DNA of 64,000 nt from Cristatella mucedo (taxonomy: Eukaryota; Bryozoa; Phylactolaemata; Cristatellidae), in assembly GCA_009760855.2 (NCBI GenBank), contig WPIO01000158.1, forward strand, positions 124,001 to 188,000. The letters are read 5' to 3'. Shown piece after piece: positions 11,890-23,087 of the stretch (positions are counted from its first letter, which is position 1; the number at the start of each line of letters is the position of its first letter). The position numbers and the translations under genes are program-made. Below the pieces are notes generated by a model. The model saw nothing but the letters and a program-made list of their open reading frames with translations, made no database searches and was not told the origin of the DNA.

Positions 11890-13660
11890 CTACAAGATAG
11901 TACCATATAAAATTAAGCAGAGTGCATTTGCAGCAGTCAGCACTCCAGCCAACTGAAACATCCTCACTTAAAAAAGCAATTTCAAAATACAGAACGACTG
12001 ATGGTCGTCTGCAGTGATACAAGACAGATGGCAAGGATCGAATGCCAAAAAAAACTGGATCAACCAGAGACTGATCTTGCACCCTGCTCTAGGTTACCGA
12101 ACCAGTGTTCTAACAATTGAGTTAGATACATTGGATCACACAGCGAGCACATCATTGAACGTGACAACAAAATTGATAATTCTACATGAGTTTGAGAGGT
12201 TCTGAATTGGTAAAACCAGAAACTGGCACGAATGTAACATGCCGACTGTTATTGCTTGAAGCCAGTCAATAGTGCTAATTACAACCCTGCCACTAGGTGG
12301 ATGAAGGAATTTCGACTTATGCCCTAGGAAGCATACTTGAATGTCACGACCTACTAACACTGTCAAGAGAAATGCTCATTTATGTGGCGGCAGCTGAAAG
12401 ATAATCTGGTCTCTTACATTTTGCTGTCGATTCACACTGTAAATGCTAGCAGCCTAGATCCAGCAGTTAGTGAAGTTTCAACAGTTTGACGAGACTTTAA
12501 AATACAATTTAAATACTTCTTAACTCCGATTACATCGAACAGTCAAATTCTATTACACAGTGGCTCATCTCCAGATCAGATGACATTTTCAGGTAATCTC
12601 TAAAGTGAATGCTGTTTATAGCCATTGACGACCAAACTCAGCTAATTGCAGCAATGTAGGAAGTGCAAACACTAGCACAGCATACCCCAAAGGTAATGCA
12701 ACCATGACAGCAAAGCTCCGTGGCAAAAGCACGCGGTTGGCCAATCATCATCATCATCATGTAGTAAGGACAGAACATGGCCATCCTACCTTGTGTAGTG
12801 CACAGGTTAAAGACAGTACACACACCAGCTCATTCAACATTTAGCAACAGGTGCTAGGTGTAGGTGTATGGTGTATGCTATGTATGTATGCTATGTAGGT
12901 GTATGGTATATGCTAGGTGTAGGTGTAATAGGTGTACCAGCACACTTCAGTCAAGGCGTCGGCAATGCTGGCCTGCAACAGCTGCAGCAGGCAGTAGCGT
13001 AACTCCGTGGCCAGCCAGAAGCAGTGCGGACGAATCGAAATACTACCATGGCCTGTACTGGCTTTTGGTGAGATGCCATTGAATTACAGCACAGAATGCA
13101 TGCTTCTTTCTACCTTGGCATGTCCCCAAACGAAGAACAGGAGCTCGGAATCAATTGGCATCTCATAGCTACTGTCTGGTCAGCAATAAAGCCACACCAG
13201 AAATACTTGTACAAGCTGTCCCGGTCTGTCTGAGCAGCCGCGGCAGAGCGTCAGCAGCAGCAACAGCAACAACAAGCTTGCTTGCAGCCAACTTGTGAGC
13301 CCAACTTGCAGCCGGCTTGTGAGCTCGCTGGCCTATGGGTGCCTAGCTGCACACTTTTAGTTTGAGTGGGAGGACTAGTGGCCATGCGGCATGCACGTCG
13401 GCTTCCGGAGCAGGGCTGCCGGTCCTGCTGCAAACGCCACAGGCTAGGCATCGCTCGGAGGAGCCAGGAGCACGGTGAGATCGAAGGATCGCATGTCGCC
13501 CAGTGAATTGGCCGGGCGAGCTGAGGAGGCTGACAGAGAGAACCCTCCGTACTCAGTCCACGCGATACGAATGCCGTAACGCGACTGGTACAGGACTAGC
13601 AGTAGAGGCAGACTTGCCAGGAAGAGCGCCCCACCCTCCATCGATTCGGCGCCGACGCCC

Positions 13661-13661
<1 letters not shown>
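11890..13661. other. PPM1D-like intron 1, mostly unrecognised
   Basis: Contains a short CAT repeat at about 12745 and a GTAGGTGTATG-rich tandem patch at about 12850-12935. No coding or mobile-element signal seen. Confidence 0.5.

Positions 13662-13723
<62 letters not shown>
13662..13723. repeat. (GA)n microsatellite
   Basis: 62 bp of pure GA repeat inside intron 1 of the PPM1D-like gene, about 360 bp downstream of the exon 1 donor in gene orientation. Confidence 0.97.
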
Positions 13724-13725
<2 letters not shown>

Positions 13726-14086
13726 GCGCCGACGCCGACGTGAAAACAGACGAGACGACGAGAAGCGAGGCGCCTAGCGAGAAGTGCGAAGCAGAGCGGC
13801 GGCGGCGGGCCGGTACGAACCGCGGCCGTTGTAGGCAGGCGAAAATTAAGTCGGCACGGAGGGCCGCCGACTCGACGCCGGGTATCGAAGCGAACGGGCG
13901 TTGAGCGCGTAGAGAAAGGACCGGCGCCATTTCGCTGCGCAGCAGCCGCACGTCGAAGAGAGGGTCGGGCGCTGCCGAGCGAACGCGGCGAGGGGAGCCT
14001 TCGAGCACGCGCGGGGAAGCGCTAGCGGCCGGCGGGCCACCGGCGGCGGCGGCGAGGTGCGCGGAGGCCGCCGCGCCGCCACCTAC

Positions 14087-14378
14087 GCTGCTCGCTCCAC
14101 ATCTGCTGCTGCGTTCGCAAGAAACCCTCGCGTATCGCTCTCAGGATGAGCTCGTCGCTATCACTGCGAAACCCGCGCGACGTCTTAATGTTGAGGAGCA
14201 GCCGGGCCTTGGCGAACTTGGCCGCTTCGGGTCCGCCGTGGCCGTCGAAGACGCCGAAATAGGCGAAAGCTAAGCGGCCCGTGCGACCATCTCGCTCGTA
14301 ATGAACGCAGTAGTCGTCCTCCATGTATTGGCGGTCCCCTTGATGAAGGGAGACGCTCACTCGCAGGTTCCACTCCAT
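14087..14378 (-). CDS. PPM1D: PPM1D/WIP1-like PP2C phosphatase, coding exon 1
   Basis: First coding exon of a metal-dependent Ser/Thr phosphatase of the PP2C family, nuclear WIP1 type (in vertebrates it dephosphorylates DNA-damage signalling proteins such as p53 and ATM targets). The chosen ATG at 14378 gives MEWNLRVSVSLHQGDRQYME, which aligns with the start of vertebrate PPM1D. It is followed by the PP2C metal-site motif FGVFDGHGG and by AAKFA. The frame stays open upstream to 14933, but that part resembles nothing and is probably 5' UTR. The donor is C|GTAGGT at 14087/14086, leaving one base of a split codon; exon 2 supplies the other two and gives EQPKWPRT (vertebrate form: AEWPKT). The proline/arginine-rich insert between the YMED and DGHGG motifs of vertebrate PPM1D is much shorter here. 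Identification is by recognition of the family; the exon boundary is inferred from phase and splice consensus. Confidence 0.9.
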
Positions 14379-14930
14379 GCCCGCACCGGGGTGGCGAGCG
14401 CCGCAGGAAGCAACCACGCTCCTCGCGGCGGTCGGCGGCTTCTCTACGAATCCAGCAGCTCGTCGCTCATTGGTCCGCTGCCGGCAGCTTCCGCGCGGTG
14501 CACTCGTATCGCCTGGCCCCCGGCGTTGGCGGCAGACCGTACGCTCGAGTGCGTGCGCGGCCGTCTGCATCGTTCGCGACGGACAGCGCCGACGATCCGA
14601 AGGTCGCAGCGCGCGCTGGCTGCTACGAGCGAGCATCGGCTGCATGTATGGGAAGGAACGACAGAGCTGCGTCGGAGCAGCTCGGAAGGTATCGACGGTT
14701 ACGGCTTGGCTTTTTCTCTCTCGTGCATAGTCGTTCGTCGAGAAAATCGGCGTCGGGTACGGTAGCAGTAGCTTTGATACGGGATGGAGTTTTCTCGCAA
14801 ATTTCTCAACCGGCGACTCGGCTGCTCGCAGATCAGGATGGCTCAAAGCCGACGGGAGCTCCTGCGAGCTGAGCTCGAGGGCGCCGAGGAAAGAGAGGCA
14901 GACCGCAGAGAGCCGCTCCGGCGGCTGCCA

Positions 14931-16623
14931 CAAGTAGGCAGTGCGCTGCTATCGGTCTCAGCTGGCGACGCTCTGCGCCTTGCAGTCGCTGGCTGCGCGA
15001 ACCTCTGCATACAGACTGTGAAAGACGCATTCAGCTATCCCTGGCAAAGATCACTCCGCTGCATTTCTGGGTAAGGGTAGCTGGGGGCAACTGAGTTGGC
15101 AACTGAGATACTGTGGGCGCCCGCTTCCTTCCATATCAGCAGCTGTTGCCCTGTTGACGAATCTTGAGTGTTCGCGCTCACCGTATTATCAGATGTTTGC
15201 CGATTATTGGTTTTTCACCCAGCGTTTTCGTAGCGAGTTGCCCCTGTGTTTGACTGGCTGGCACCTGTCTGGCCAGCCAGTTGGTGTAATCAAATTCATC
15301 TGATTGTGCCCAGTCACACGACGACAGATGCCGGCGATTGCCGGTGATTGCTGGTGCTTCGAGGTGGCCCGGGCGGCCCCAGCCTCGGATTCGGCATTGG
15401 CTGTTGATGATCGTTACCTTCGGTAGCCTGGATTCGAACATTGCAACTTACCTTGTTGCCCGCATTAGTGCTCGGTGTTCGGCACTGCTTCCGGGCTGTC
15501 CTAAAATAGCCTTTTCAGGAACGCGGAGCTCGAGCTGCCTGTGGACCATATGGGCACAGGGGAGACATTCTGCTGGGTCTTCTCCCGTGTAGTGCCTGAA
15601 GTGTACCCTGTTCGGCTCTTTTTTATCGCAGAATAGAGCTCAAGTTCTGACCCTCGATCTTCACGTTATTTACTATGCTATAAGTACCTACCTAGCATGC
15701 ATTATTTGCACCAGAAACAAAGTAGCAGCCTGCGAAATGCTCTGAAGTGCAGCCACCAGCCGTGCAGGATGGCATGTCATTGCTGCTTTGATGCTTGACT
15801 ACAGCCTAATGGATCCCTACCAAACTATCTTTATCCGACTAGACAGACACCCGAGGCTCTGCTGGCATGCAGACTTTTGGATGCTTTATGAACCTGCCGT
15901 AAGCTCATACCCCAAGTGTGACAGCCAATCGTGTCTGATAATCTTCTTTAAGCAGGCTAAATCCTGCAGTCTCCAGGTCAATGACCGGAGAATGCAAAAG
16001 TATTTGTAGCCTGCCTGATGCCTGCGAGATAAATTCGGCACAGTGAATCTTTTTTGCATCCATCTCTGCCCTGCCTCCTGGGTGCTGGTTGCCAGCGATT
16101 GATCGGTCAATCAGCAATGGCCCCTGTGCTGGCCTAAGCTTGCTTGCAGCTTGCAGCCTGTGTGCCAGCTGCTATCTGGTCAAGGGTGAGGCCCAGGCGG
16201 CAGCAGTGGAGGAAAGTGAAGCCATGCTCTGTAGTCTGTGCGTCGCGCACGGGAAGTCGGCAATTTGCCATGCTATGAATGCTAGGTGCACACGAGCGAG
16301 TGAATCGACTGGCTTTCAGTGGACCTGTTTCAGGATGCGTATGCATGGTCCGGACTCAAAGCCGACGGGAGCCTTCATCAAACTGTAGCTGCCGTGACCA
16401 GTAGCTGCCTGACCGTGTAGGCGAGTCCGAAATGAGAGCAGCAACAAAATCGAGCCGAGATGACATTCCCAGCAAGTACTAGGCACTTTCAGGTGCAGTG
16501 GTATGCATATATTGAAAGCTATTTCCTCACGGGTCAATTGTCGTCCAACGAATGATAGCTTAGCCTTTATACTGTATTACGTGGAGATGCTTGTGGGCAT
16601 CACACTCTGCCAGAAAACCTAGT
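14931..16623. other. Intergenic, no gene recognised
   Basis: GC-neutral sequence upstream of the PPM1D-like gene. An 18-bp stretch (CTCAAAGCCGACGGGAGC) occurs here near 16354 and in the CpG island near 14842. No protein family seen. Confidence 0.5.
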
Positions 16624-16948
16624 GTAATGTAATGTATCTCTGTGACTTCACAAAGCCGAAAAGACTATGTAGATGCTATGCAGGAGAGTTGTGTATAGCG
16701 CACTCAAAGCGTAAGCGGCTTTCGGTACGCATTCGGTAGCCAACAGACTTCATCTCACGAAACAAAGAGAAAGTGAGGCGCATAGCTGAGTCACGAGAGC
16801 TGTTGAGGTAGTGTGTATCATGGAAGTAACAGTTTAGAATGGATGGAAAGGATTTGCCATAATGGGCAGCCGGAAAGTAGTCGTCGTTGCATAACAATTT
16901 TGGACGTGAGTTCCACAGTCTAGGACCTGCATAGCAAAAGCTAAAATG
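16624..16948 (-). mobile_element. LINE-B 3' fragment
   Basis: Starts with the TAATGTAATGTAT tail and matches the LINE-B 3' UTR and end of the ORF (TAGCGCACTCAAAGCGTAAG and the PRLWNS region). Confidence 0.85.
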
Positions 16949-17163
16949 ATAATTTGGGTTGCCTGTACATGCTCTTCTATAGTTTGATATACCTGCCGAC
17001 TAGCGTCTAATGCTGGGTTTAGAGATCTTTCACTCTCCTTGTTATCGTCATACCTCTTTTCTTACTATAAGTTTTAGGATGCTCGAACAGGGGTGTGGGC
17101 TTCATGCATTCTTCCTACCAGCTCCATCCACAGAAGTAGCATAGGAAATAAGCTTCGATTTTG

Positions 17164-17167
<4 letters not shown>

Positions 17168-17213
<46 letters not shown>

Positions 17214-17250
17214 ATGTATATATATATATATGTATATATATATGTGTGTG
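17168..17250. repeat. (TA)n microsatellite
   Basis: About 80 bp of TA with ATG interruptions. Confidence 0.95.
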
Positions 17251-17267
17251 ATTCAGGCATAAGGAAA

Positions 17268-17570
17268 TAATAATAATAAATTTGTATAGCACCCTCTGAG
17301 AACTTGATACCTCTTTCTAGGCATTTTACATATGCTTTAAAGAAAGCATGATCAAATGGTTAGTGGTAACATCGACATGTCAGCAAGCATAACATGGTTA
17401 GAAGAGACATGCTCACCAACAACATGTAATTGTGGTTAGTGGTAGTATGCACAGTGTCAACACTCATAAGCACACAAAGGACGAATCACAAGACCCACCA
17501 AATACTGTGAAAAACGGTTGTTTTAAATTACTTTTAAATGTTAATAAGTCAGAGGATACTGTGACACCGA
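17268..17570 (-). mobile_element. Diverged LINE-A-like 3' end
   Basis: ATT tail, a terminal GCACCCTCTGAGAACTTG-type unit, then 3' UTR matching LINE-A (GGTTAGTGGTA, CACAAAGGACGAAT). Diverged from the main LINE-A group. Confidence 0.75.
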
Positions 17571-18170
17571 GACATGACAAACAGCAGCAATGCAATTTTG
17601 CAGGAACAATCATTGTTTTCTACCTTATGTAAAACACTGTCGAAATTAGAAGAAGAATCATCGAAGCCTGCCATCCTTTCAGTCGTTGTAAAGCATTGGC
17701 ACACGACCCATAGCCATATCCCTGAATTGCACATGGCCAAATACGGGCAGTCATTGGTAGCGTAGCAAGGGCGGCTATCAGTCACATGATTCGAAAAGCA
17801 GCCACCATCCCGCCATGATTGCAAATAGACGAAGCAGCTTGCAGCAGTCTCGAAGCAAGTTACAGCAGTTACATGTTCAATAATGGCAATAGCTTATCAC
17901 TTTTTCAGCTAAGGTAGTGGCACCCCCGTACCTGCATATAAGCTGCATAGTTCCATGAAGTCATGAAAAATCAGTAGCTCTGGCTTCCCAAGCCATGTAT
18001 CTGGTTTTCTGATTTTACCAAATGAACCTCGGCTTGCATCTCTGCTATTACTGGCCACCTTATTGCCACTGATATGTCCAAGATGACTTATAGTAGGTTC
18101 ATTCCTGCTGCCATAATTAGCACACTTAAGTTCCTGCTTCGTTGTAGTCAGCATTACTCACCAGACTATT
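17571..18170. other. No gene recognised
   Basis: Intergenic, AT-leaning; nothing recognised. Confidence 0.5.
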
Positions 18171-18320
18171 AAATAATAAATATAATGCATTTGTATAGTG
18201 CCCTGAGATAACTTAATCTCTATTCAGGTGCTTCACAAATGCCTCGGGGGCTCGAGCCCACGACCTCAGCCGGACCTTGGTCGGGGCGAGCACCTTAACC
18301 GGTGGACCAAGCCAGCTCGG
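18171..18320 (-). mobile_element. SINE-1 copy
   Basis: Reverse complement: CCGAGCTGGCTTGGTCCACC head, A box TGGTCCACCGG, B box GGGCTCGAGCCC, then GAAGCACCTGAATAGAGATT and GGCACTATACAAATGCATT. Nearly complete. Confidence 0.88.
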
Positions 18321-18489
18321 CTTTGGCTTTTATTAGAATGTAGCTCCTACATCACTGCCTCTACCGTTTGCATTAGATATTGTGCATCGGCATCCAAAGT
18401 GGTAGCACTCTCAATACAAATTTAGCTGTGAGCATTATCTCAGTAGCTATTACGGCTTGCACTTTTCAAAAATTTGCTGAAGTTCAGCA

Positions 18490-18568
18490 CAGTCCACTGA
18501 GTCTTAGCCTAAGGGTAAGTCGCTTGCACTCCACGATCTAGATTGTGGGTTCGAGTCCTGAAGCATAC
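18490..18568 (+). mobile_element. tRNA-like SINE head, cut off at the hAT end
   Basis: TTAGCCTAAGGGTAAGTCGC followed by GTGGGTTCGAGTCCTG: A-box and B-box spacing as in a tRNA, resembling the SINE-2 head. The expected body is absent; the sequence passes straight into the hAT terminus at 18572. Confidence 0.55.
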
Positions 18569-19329
18569 ATTTAGGGTTTCTGGAAGAGCAGTCATTTTTT
18601 CGAAAAAACTGTTCACTATGTTCAATTTTCAAAAACAGCTGTCTTACTTTTTTTTTCCATTTTTTCACTAATTTTACAGTCAATGGCTTATTTTCTGCTG
18701 AACACCGTTTTTATTATACATCATTCGTGATAAGTTCTTAAGCAATATAGTTTTACATCTTATAACAACATTTCCAAAATACAAGTGCATTAAGCGGCTT
18801 GTCTGACCGACGTGATCTTATTTTTGTACCGAAATTTGTACAGACCAAAAAAAATTCTTTCAACGTCGTTGATGTCGGTTTAATGGATAAAATTGCATTG
18901 TGCAATTTGGCCAGAGCTCCTGAATAGCTTGAATTCGGACTTAAACTATTTGAAACTCTCTTGCCCTCCGACTAGAATTGATGATCCATCTTTTTGAAGC
19001 AACAAATTCAGTTCATCTTGGAAGAGACAAGTTTTAACTTGCAGCATTATTTGACGACTGTTCGATGACAAATTCTACGTCGTTGACTCCAAATAGACGA
19101 GACACTAGATTTCCTGCGAAAATTAGCGTAGTTTTGATGGAGTGACAGATGGATCTTTGAGATTACACAAGAGGTTCATGACATCCTTGTTCAATCACTC
19201 TTAAATGCAACACTTCAAATCTTCTTGATATTAATGTCATTATTCAAGTCAGAGAGCTTGTTGAACATGAATTCTAAAATGGTGTCAGAACTCATCAATG
19301 TCGTGTCTTCTCGACTTGGATTCTCATGA

Positions 19330-19500
19330 GCCGTAATGGCTCACTAGGTAAGGTGGTTGCTTTTCACGACCTCGGCCCGAGGTCGTGGGTTCGAATCCTG
19401 TGGTGAGCAATCCTTTATCGCCACTGCAAGCGGTGGTGATAACCGTCAAGGCTCTTATGTCGCTATACAAAAAGAGGCTGTTAAATCAGCTAGTATTTAA
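19330..19500 (+). mobile_element. SINE-2 copy, best preserved
   Basis: GCCGTAATGGCTCACTAGGT head, perfect B box GGTTCGAATCC, the body GGTGGTGATAACCGTCAAGG, CGCTATACAAAAAGAGGCTG, and the end TTAAATCAGCTAGTATTTA. Nested in the hAT relic and therefore younger than it. Confidence 0.88.
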
Positions 19501-20169
19501 TTTTTTGTTTTTTTAACAGCAATTTTCACAGGTTCCATAGCCTTCAAAAGAGTTTTGAGAGCCTCAAAATCCAATGTTTCAATCATTTTCCAGGGCCTTG
19601 AATTCGGATAGTCTTGCGGTTGGCACCTTATGTCTTTAATAGCAGCTCTAACATTGATGTGATGAAGTTCTGTCGTGTCGTCACGTCAAGATGCAGTTCA
19701 ATCTCGCGTCTGAACTCAGCCTTTACTTCAAATTGAAAGGCATGAATAATTTCGAACAGTTGATTTTTTGATGAATTTGACAAGCTTTCGTGATTTTGTG
19801 AGCTGATCGTGGTAATCGACGTCTCCTTCTAATGTACCAAATCGCTGATCACTTCCAAGTCAGTACCTGCTTCACAATTTCCGTTTCATCAATATTGTCA
19901 CTATCCAGGTTTAAATCGTCCATCTCAGTACTCTTCTTGTACTATCTGTCACATACTCCAAGGTGCAGACCGCGGTCTATGCAAAACTGTCCGATGACAT
20001 CGATTTGGCTAATGCATTTCTTATTTACTGCGGAGCGGAGCCATCCTGAATATATCACACCAAATCCCTCTCCATTGTTATTCCAAAAGCACTCAAATAC
20101 TGTTTCATTGATTTGACTATATCGAGAACATTGCACGAACCAAATACGTGAACAAGACCCATTTTGACT

Positions 20170-20503
20170 GTTGTGTGAACTCACTCCCGACTTGCGTCAG
20201 AACATCCCCTGACTTGACCACATTCAAAAAGAACTTAAAGACACACCTATTTGGACAGCATTTAGTGGGTCCCTGTGATTCGTCCTTCATGTGCTTATGC
20301 GTGCTGACACTGCATGCTGCCACTAACCACACTTGCATGCTGACCCTGTGCATGTCACCCTTAACCATGTTATTCATGTTGTTTATCAAGCATGATATTA
20401 CTCACCATTCAATCGTGTTTCCTTTTGCAGCAAATGTAAAGCACCTAGAAAGAGATTGAGTTCTCGTAGGGTGCTTTATCAAGTGCATTATTATTATTAT
20501 TAT
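20170..20503 (+). mobile_element. LINE-A 3' fragment nested in hAT relic
   Basis: Begins in the ORF end ([20 protein letters not shown]), then 3' UTR and an ATT tail. Inserted opposite to the transposase orientation. Confidence 0.9.
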
Positions 20504-21434
20504 ATTATCTCAGCTATCATGAATATTGACTCCGAAGAATTGACGTTCTCTCACGGTTCTGTATTCATTCACAGTCAAGCTCAACTTTACTCCTCTCTAG
20601 AGTTTTCCCTTGGTGTCGGCAATTGTTTTGTTTCTTTTTTTCTTTATTGTCATCATGCACCAGCTTCAAGACATCACTTTCGTTCGCTGAAAACTTGAAT
20701 CAGTCCGGTAAGATTGACTTCCATATATAACTGTTTCTAGCGATTGCTCTAATCAATATTCCACCAGTAGCCAGATCGGTAGCGATCTCCTTCCGACTCT
20801 TTCGCCCTAGGAAATCGGCAATTATTTTAATTCTCTTATTGTTCACGGGCTCTTCCTTGGATGTATAGCATTCAGCAGATTGACCAAAATTAATTCCGTG
20901 GATTTGTGCAGATGATTTTTCAGCATTGTGGTGGAGATTCCATAACATTTGATGATTTTATTTCGTCGTCCACATTGACCTTCGAACTCTTTCGTGATTA
21001 GATTCTTTCCTTTTGCTGCGTATTCCCAAATTTAAGACATGGCTGAAAATAACATCAATATATGTTGATGCCACAAGATCAATTTAATTAAATTTAATAA
21101 TTAAATTTTTACTTAATTTTACAAAATTGCACGTTGATTTTAGCTTTTGGCCAATTTGATAACTATCATTGTCACAAATCACTAACACATTCAAAAGAAA
21201 ATGTATTTCTATTACAGATTTCATATCCATAATGAACGTTAGAGCTTCAGGTGGAGTATCTTTTGTTTTAATTTCCATTAGAAACCGTTAAACGGAAAAA
21301 TAACAGTGGTTTACTGTTTTTTTGTTTTTCAGGGCAAAACACAGCAATTCTACTGTTACTTTTAAACAGTTAGCAGAAACCCTGCACACGGTCCTGTATT
21401 GCCTGCTTCAAGCATGGGGCTATTGTGCTATATA

Positions 21435-21570
<136 letters not shown>

Positions 21571-21691
21571 AGGCTTTTGTATCAGCCAAACATTACTTTA
21601 CAGTACTGTTCTGAGAGTCACTTAAGCTTGATCGAGCGCTGCTCTGCTACTCACCGAAGTTCAGCTGTGGATATTGCTCATTCAAAGTTTC

Positions 21692-22700
21692 GGAATCTGC
21701 TGCAGCAACTGAGAAACCTAATGCTTGCCTTGCCGACATTCGATTTTGGATGTCGGAAAACGTCTTGAAACTAAATGACGATACAACCGAACTGCTGCTC
21801 ATAGGACACCCTAAGCTTGTGGCTGGATTAAAAGGCTTTGCCCTTCTAATAGGTGATGCTGTTGTGCGACCATCACCACGTGCTCGAAATTTAGGTGTCG
21901 TTTTCGACAGCTGCCTAAATTTTAAAAACTTCATTCAGAAGACTGCTTCTACAGCTAGCCATCACGTCAGATCCCTATCCAAGATTAGGAGCTGTCTTCT
22001 ACAGTGGCTTGTAAAAAATTTAACTTGCTCCTTAGTTCTGTCTCGGCTTGATTATTGTAATTCCCTTTTGGCTGGGCTACCAAAGAAAGCTATTAGGCCA
22101 CTGCAGCTGACTAAGAATATGGCTGCAAGGCTAGTCTTCAAGTCCAAGAGGTTTGAGCACGTGTCTCCTTTGGTAAAAGAGCTTGGATGGAAGCCGGTTG
22201 ATCAACGGATACTGAGCAAAGCTCTTACGCTGATCCACAAGGCCAGCCACGGCTTGGCTCCTTCGTACCTAGCTGAACTGCTGCACCAGTTTCAGCCTCT
22301 TCACGCCCTCAGGTTCTGTGTCGACAATAAATTGGCTGTTCCATTCCTCCACTTAAAGACCGTTGGCAACAGAAGCTTTAGCTCTGCTGGTCCTAGACTG
22401 TGGAACTTGCTTCCACAATTCTTATGCAACGACAACTACTCTCTTGCTGCCGACTATGGCTCATCCTTTTCAGCGGTCCTGAGCTGCTACTTCCATGCTA
22501 CTCACTACATCTACTGCTCTCCTGACTCTGCCATGCTTTCTCTTTATCTTTGTTGTGTGAGACGAAGTCTGTTGGCCACCGAATGCCTACCAAAAGCCGC
22601 CTAGGCTGTGAGTGCGCTATACAAAACTCTCCTGCATAACAGCCACATAGTCTTTTTGACTTTGTGGAGTTAGAGACGGAGATACATTACATTACATTGC
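21692..22700 (+). mobile_element. LINE-B copy, RT C-terminal half with full 3' end
   Basis: Open frame of 284 residues from FLKLND-like text (here VLKLNDDTTELLLIGHPK, RT motif D) and ARNLGVVFDSCLNF (motif E) through [20 protein letters not shown] and GPRLWNLLPQFL to a TAG at 22602-22604. The 3' UTR follows, with GTGCGCTATACAAAACTCTC, and a tail of ACATTACATTACATT. Related to LINE-A but clearly a separate family. Confidence 0.92.
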
Positions 22701-23087
22701 TGAATCCAAAACTTGGCAGAACAAGCAACATATTCAGCTTTTAAGAATTCATGTCCACCGAGCGAGCAAGCCTTATGTCCACCAAGATTGGCCGTGTTGT
22801 GGTCACATTGCTCACTAATATAGCTTAAAATAACAAGAGTGGAACCAGATAAGTGCTAAAGGTCCGAAAGAATTTGCAAAGCTCATCAATTATCTCACTA
22901 CAGACACATATGTTACGAACGTTAGTAGCAGTTGCATAACTGAAGTCTTTCCAGCAAGGGAAGTGTGTCCAGTATTTCCAGCATTGGCCGGAGTCTGTCA
23001 GTAAATCAACCTCAAGCGCTAAATTAAGGGTCATCAGGCCTATAAACCTGTTGGCCCCTGTTAAAGTGCGCCTATGGAATGCCCGTT
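22701..23087. other. No gene recognised
   Basis: Spacer between LINE copies; nothing recognised. Confidence 0.5.

Larger units (their letters stand above)
13450..14930. promoter_or_regulatory. GC/CpG-rich island at the 5' end of the PPM1D-like gene
   Basis: Except for the GA microsatellite, this stretch is visibly richer in G+C and in CG dinucleotides than the flanks. It covers coding exon 1 and the presumed 5' UTR and promoter of the minus-strand gene. Unmethylated CpG-rich promoters are common for housekeeping genes. I see no certain TATA box, so the promoter position within the island is inferred. Confidence 0.45.
18572..21384 (-). pseudogene. hAT-family transposon relic with BED-type transposase
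   Basis: The ends are TAGGGTTTCTGGAAGAGCAG at 18572 and, in reverse complement, CAGGGTTTCTGCTAACTGTT at 21384; the shared AGGGTTTCTG with a CAGGG-type end is typical of hAT elements. Minus-strand fragments in the order expected: a BED-like finger near 20950-21010 (KIIKCYGISTTMLKNHLHKS; one zinc Cys appears lost), a mid region, RREIELHLDVTTR, LKAMEPVKIAVKK near 19510-19580, and a C-terminal dimerisation segment near 18790-18890 (LAKLHNAILSIKPTSTTLKE ... TKIRSRRSDKPLNALVF). Many stops and frameshifts make it dead. A SINE-2 copy (19330-19500) and a LINE-A 3' fragment (20170-20503) are nested in it. Candidate flanking 8-mers CATACATT and CACACGGT agree at only 5 of 8 bases. Confidence 0.85.

Noticed and set aside
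14379-14933. N-terminal extension of the PPM1D-like frame up to 14933
   Set aside because: No similarity to any phosphatase N-terminus, CpG-island composition, and the family start aligns at 14378.
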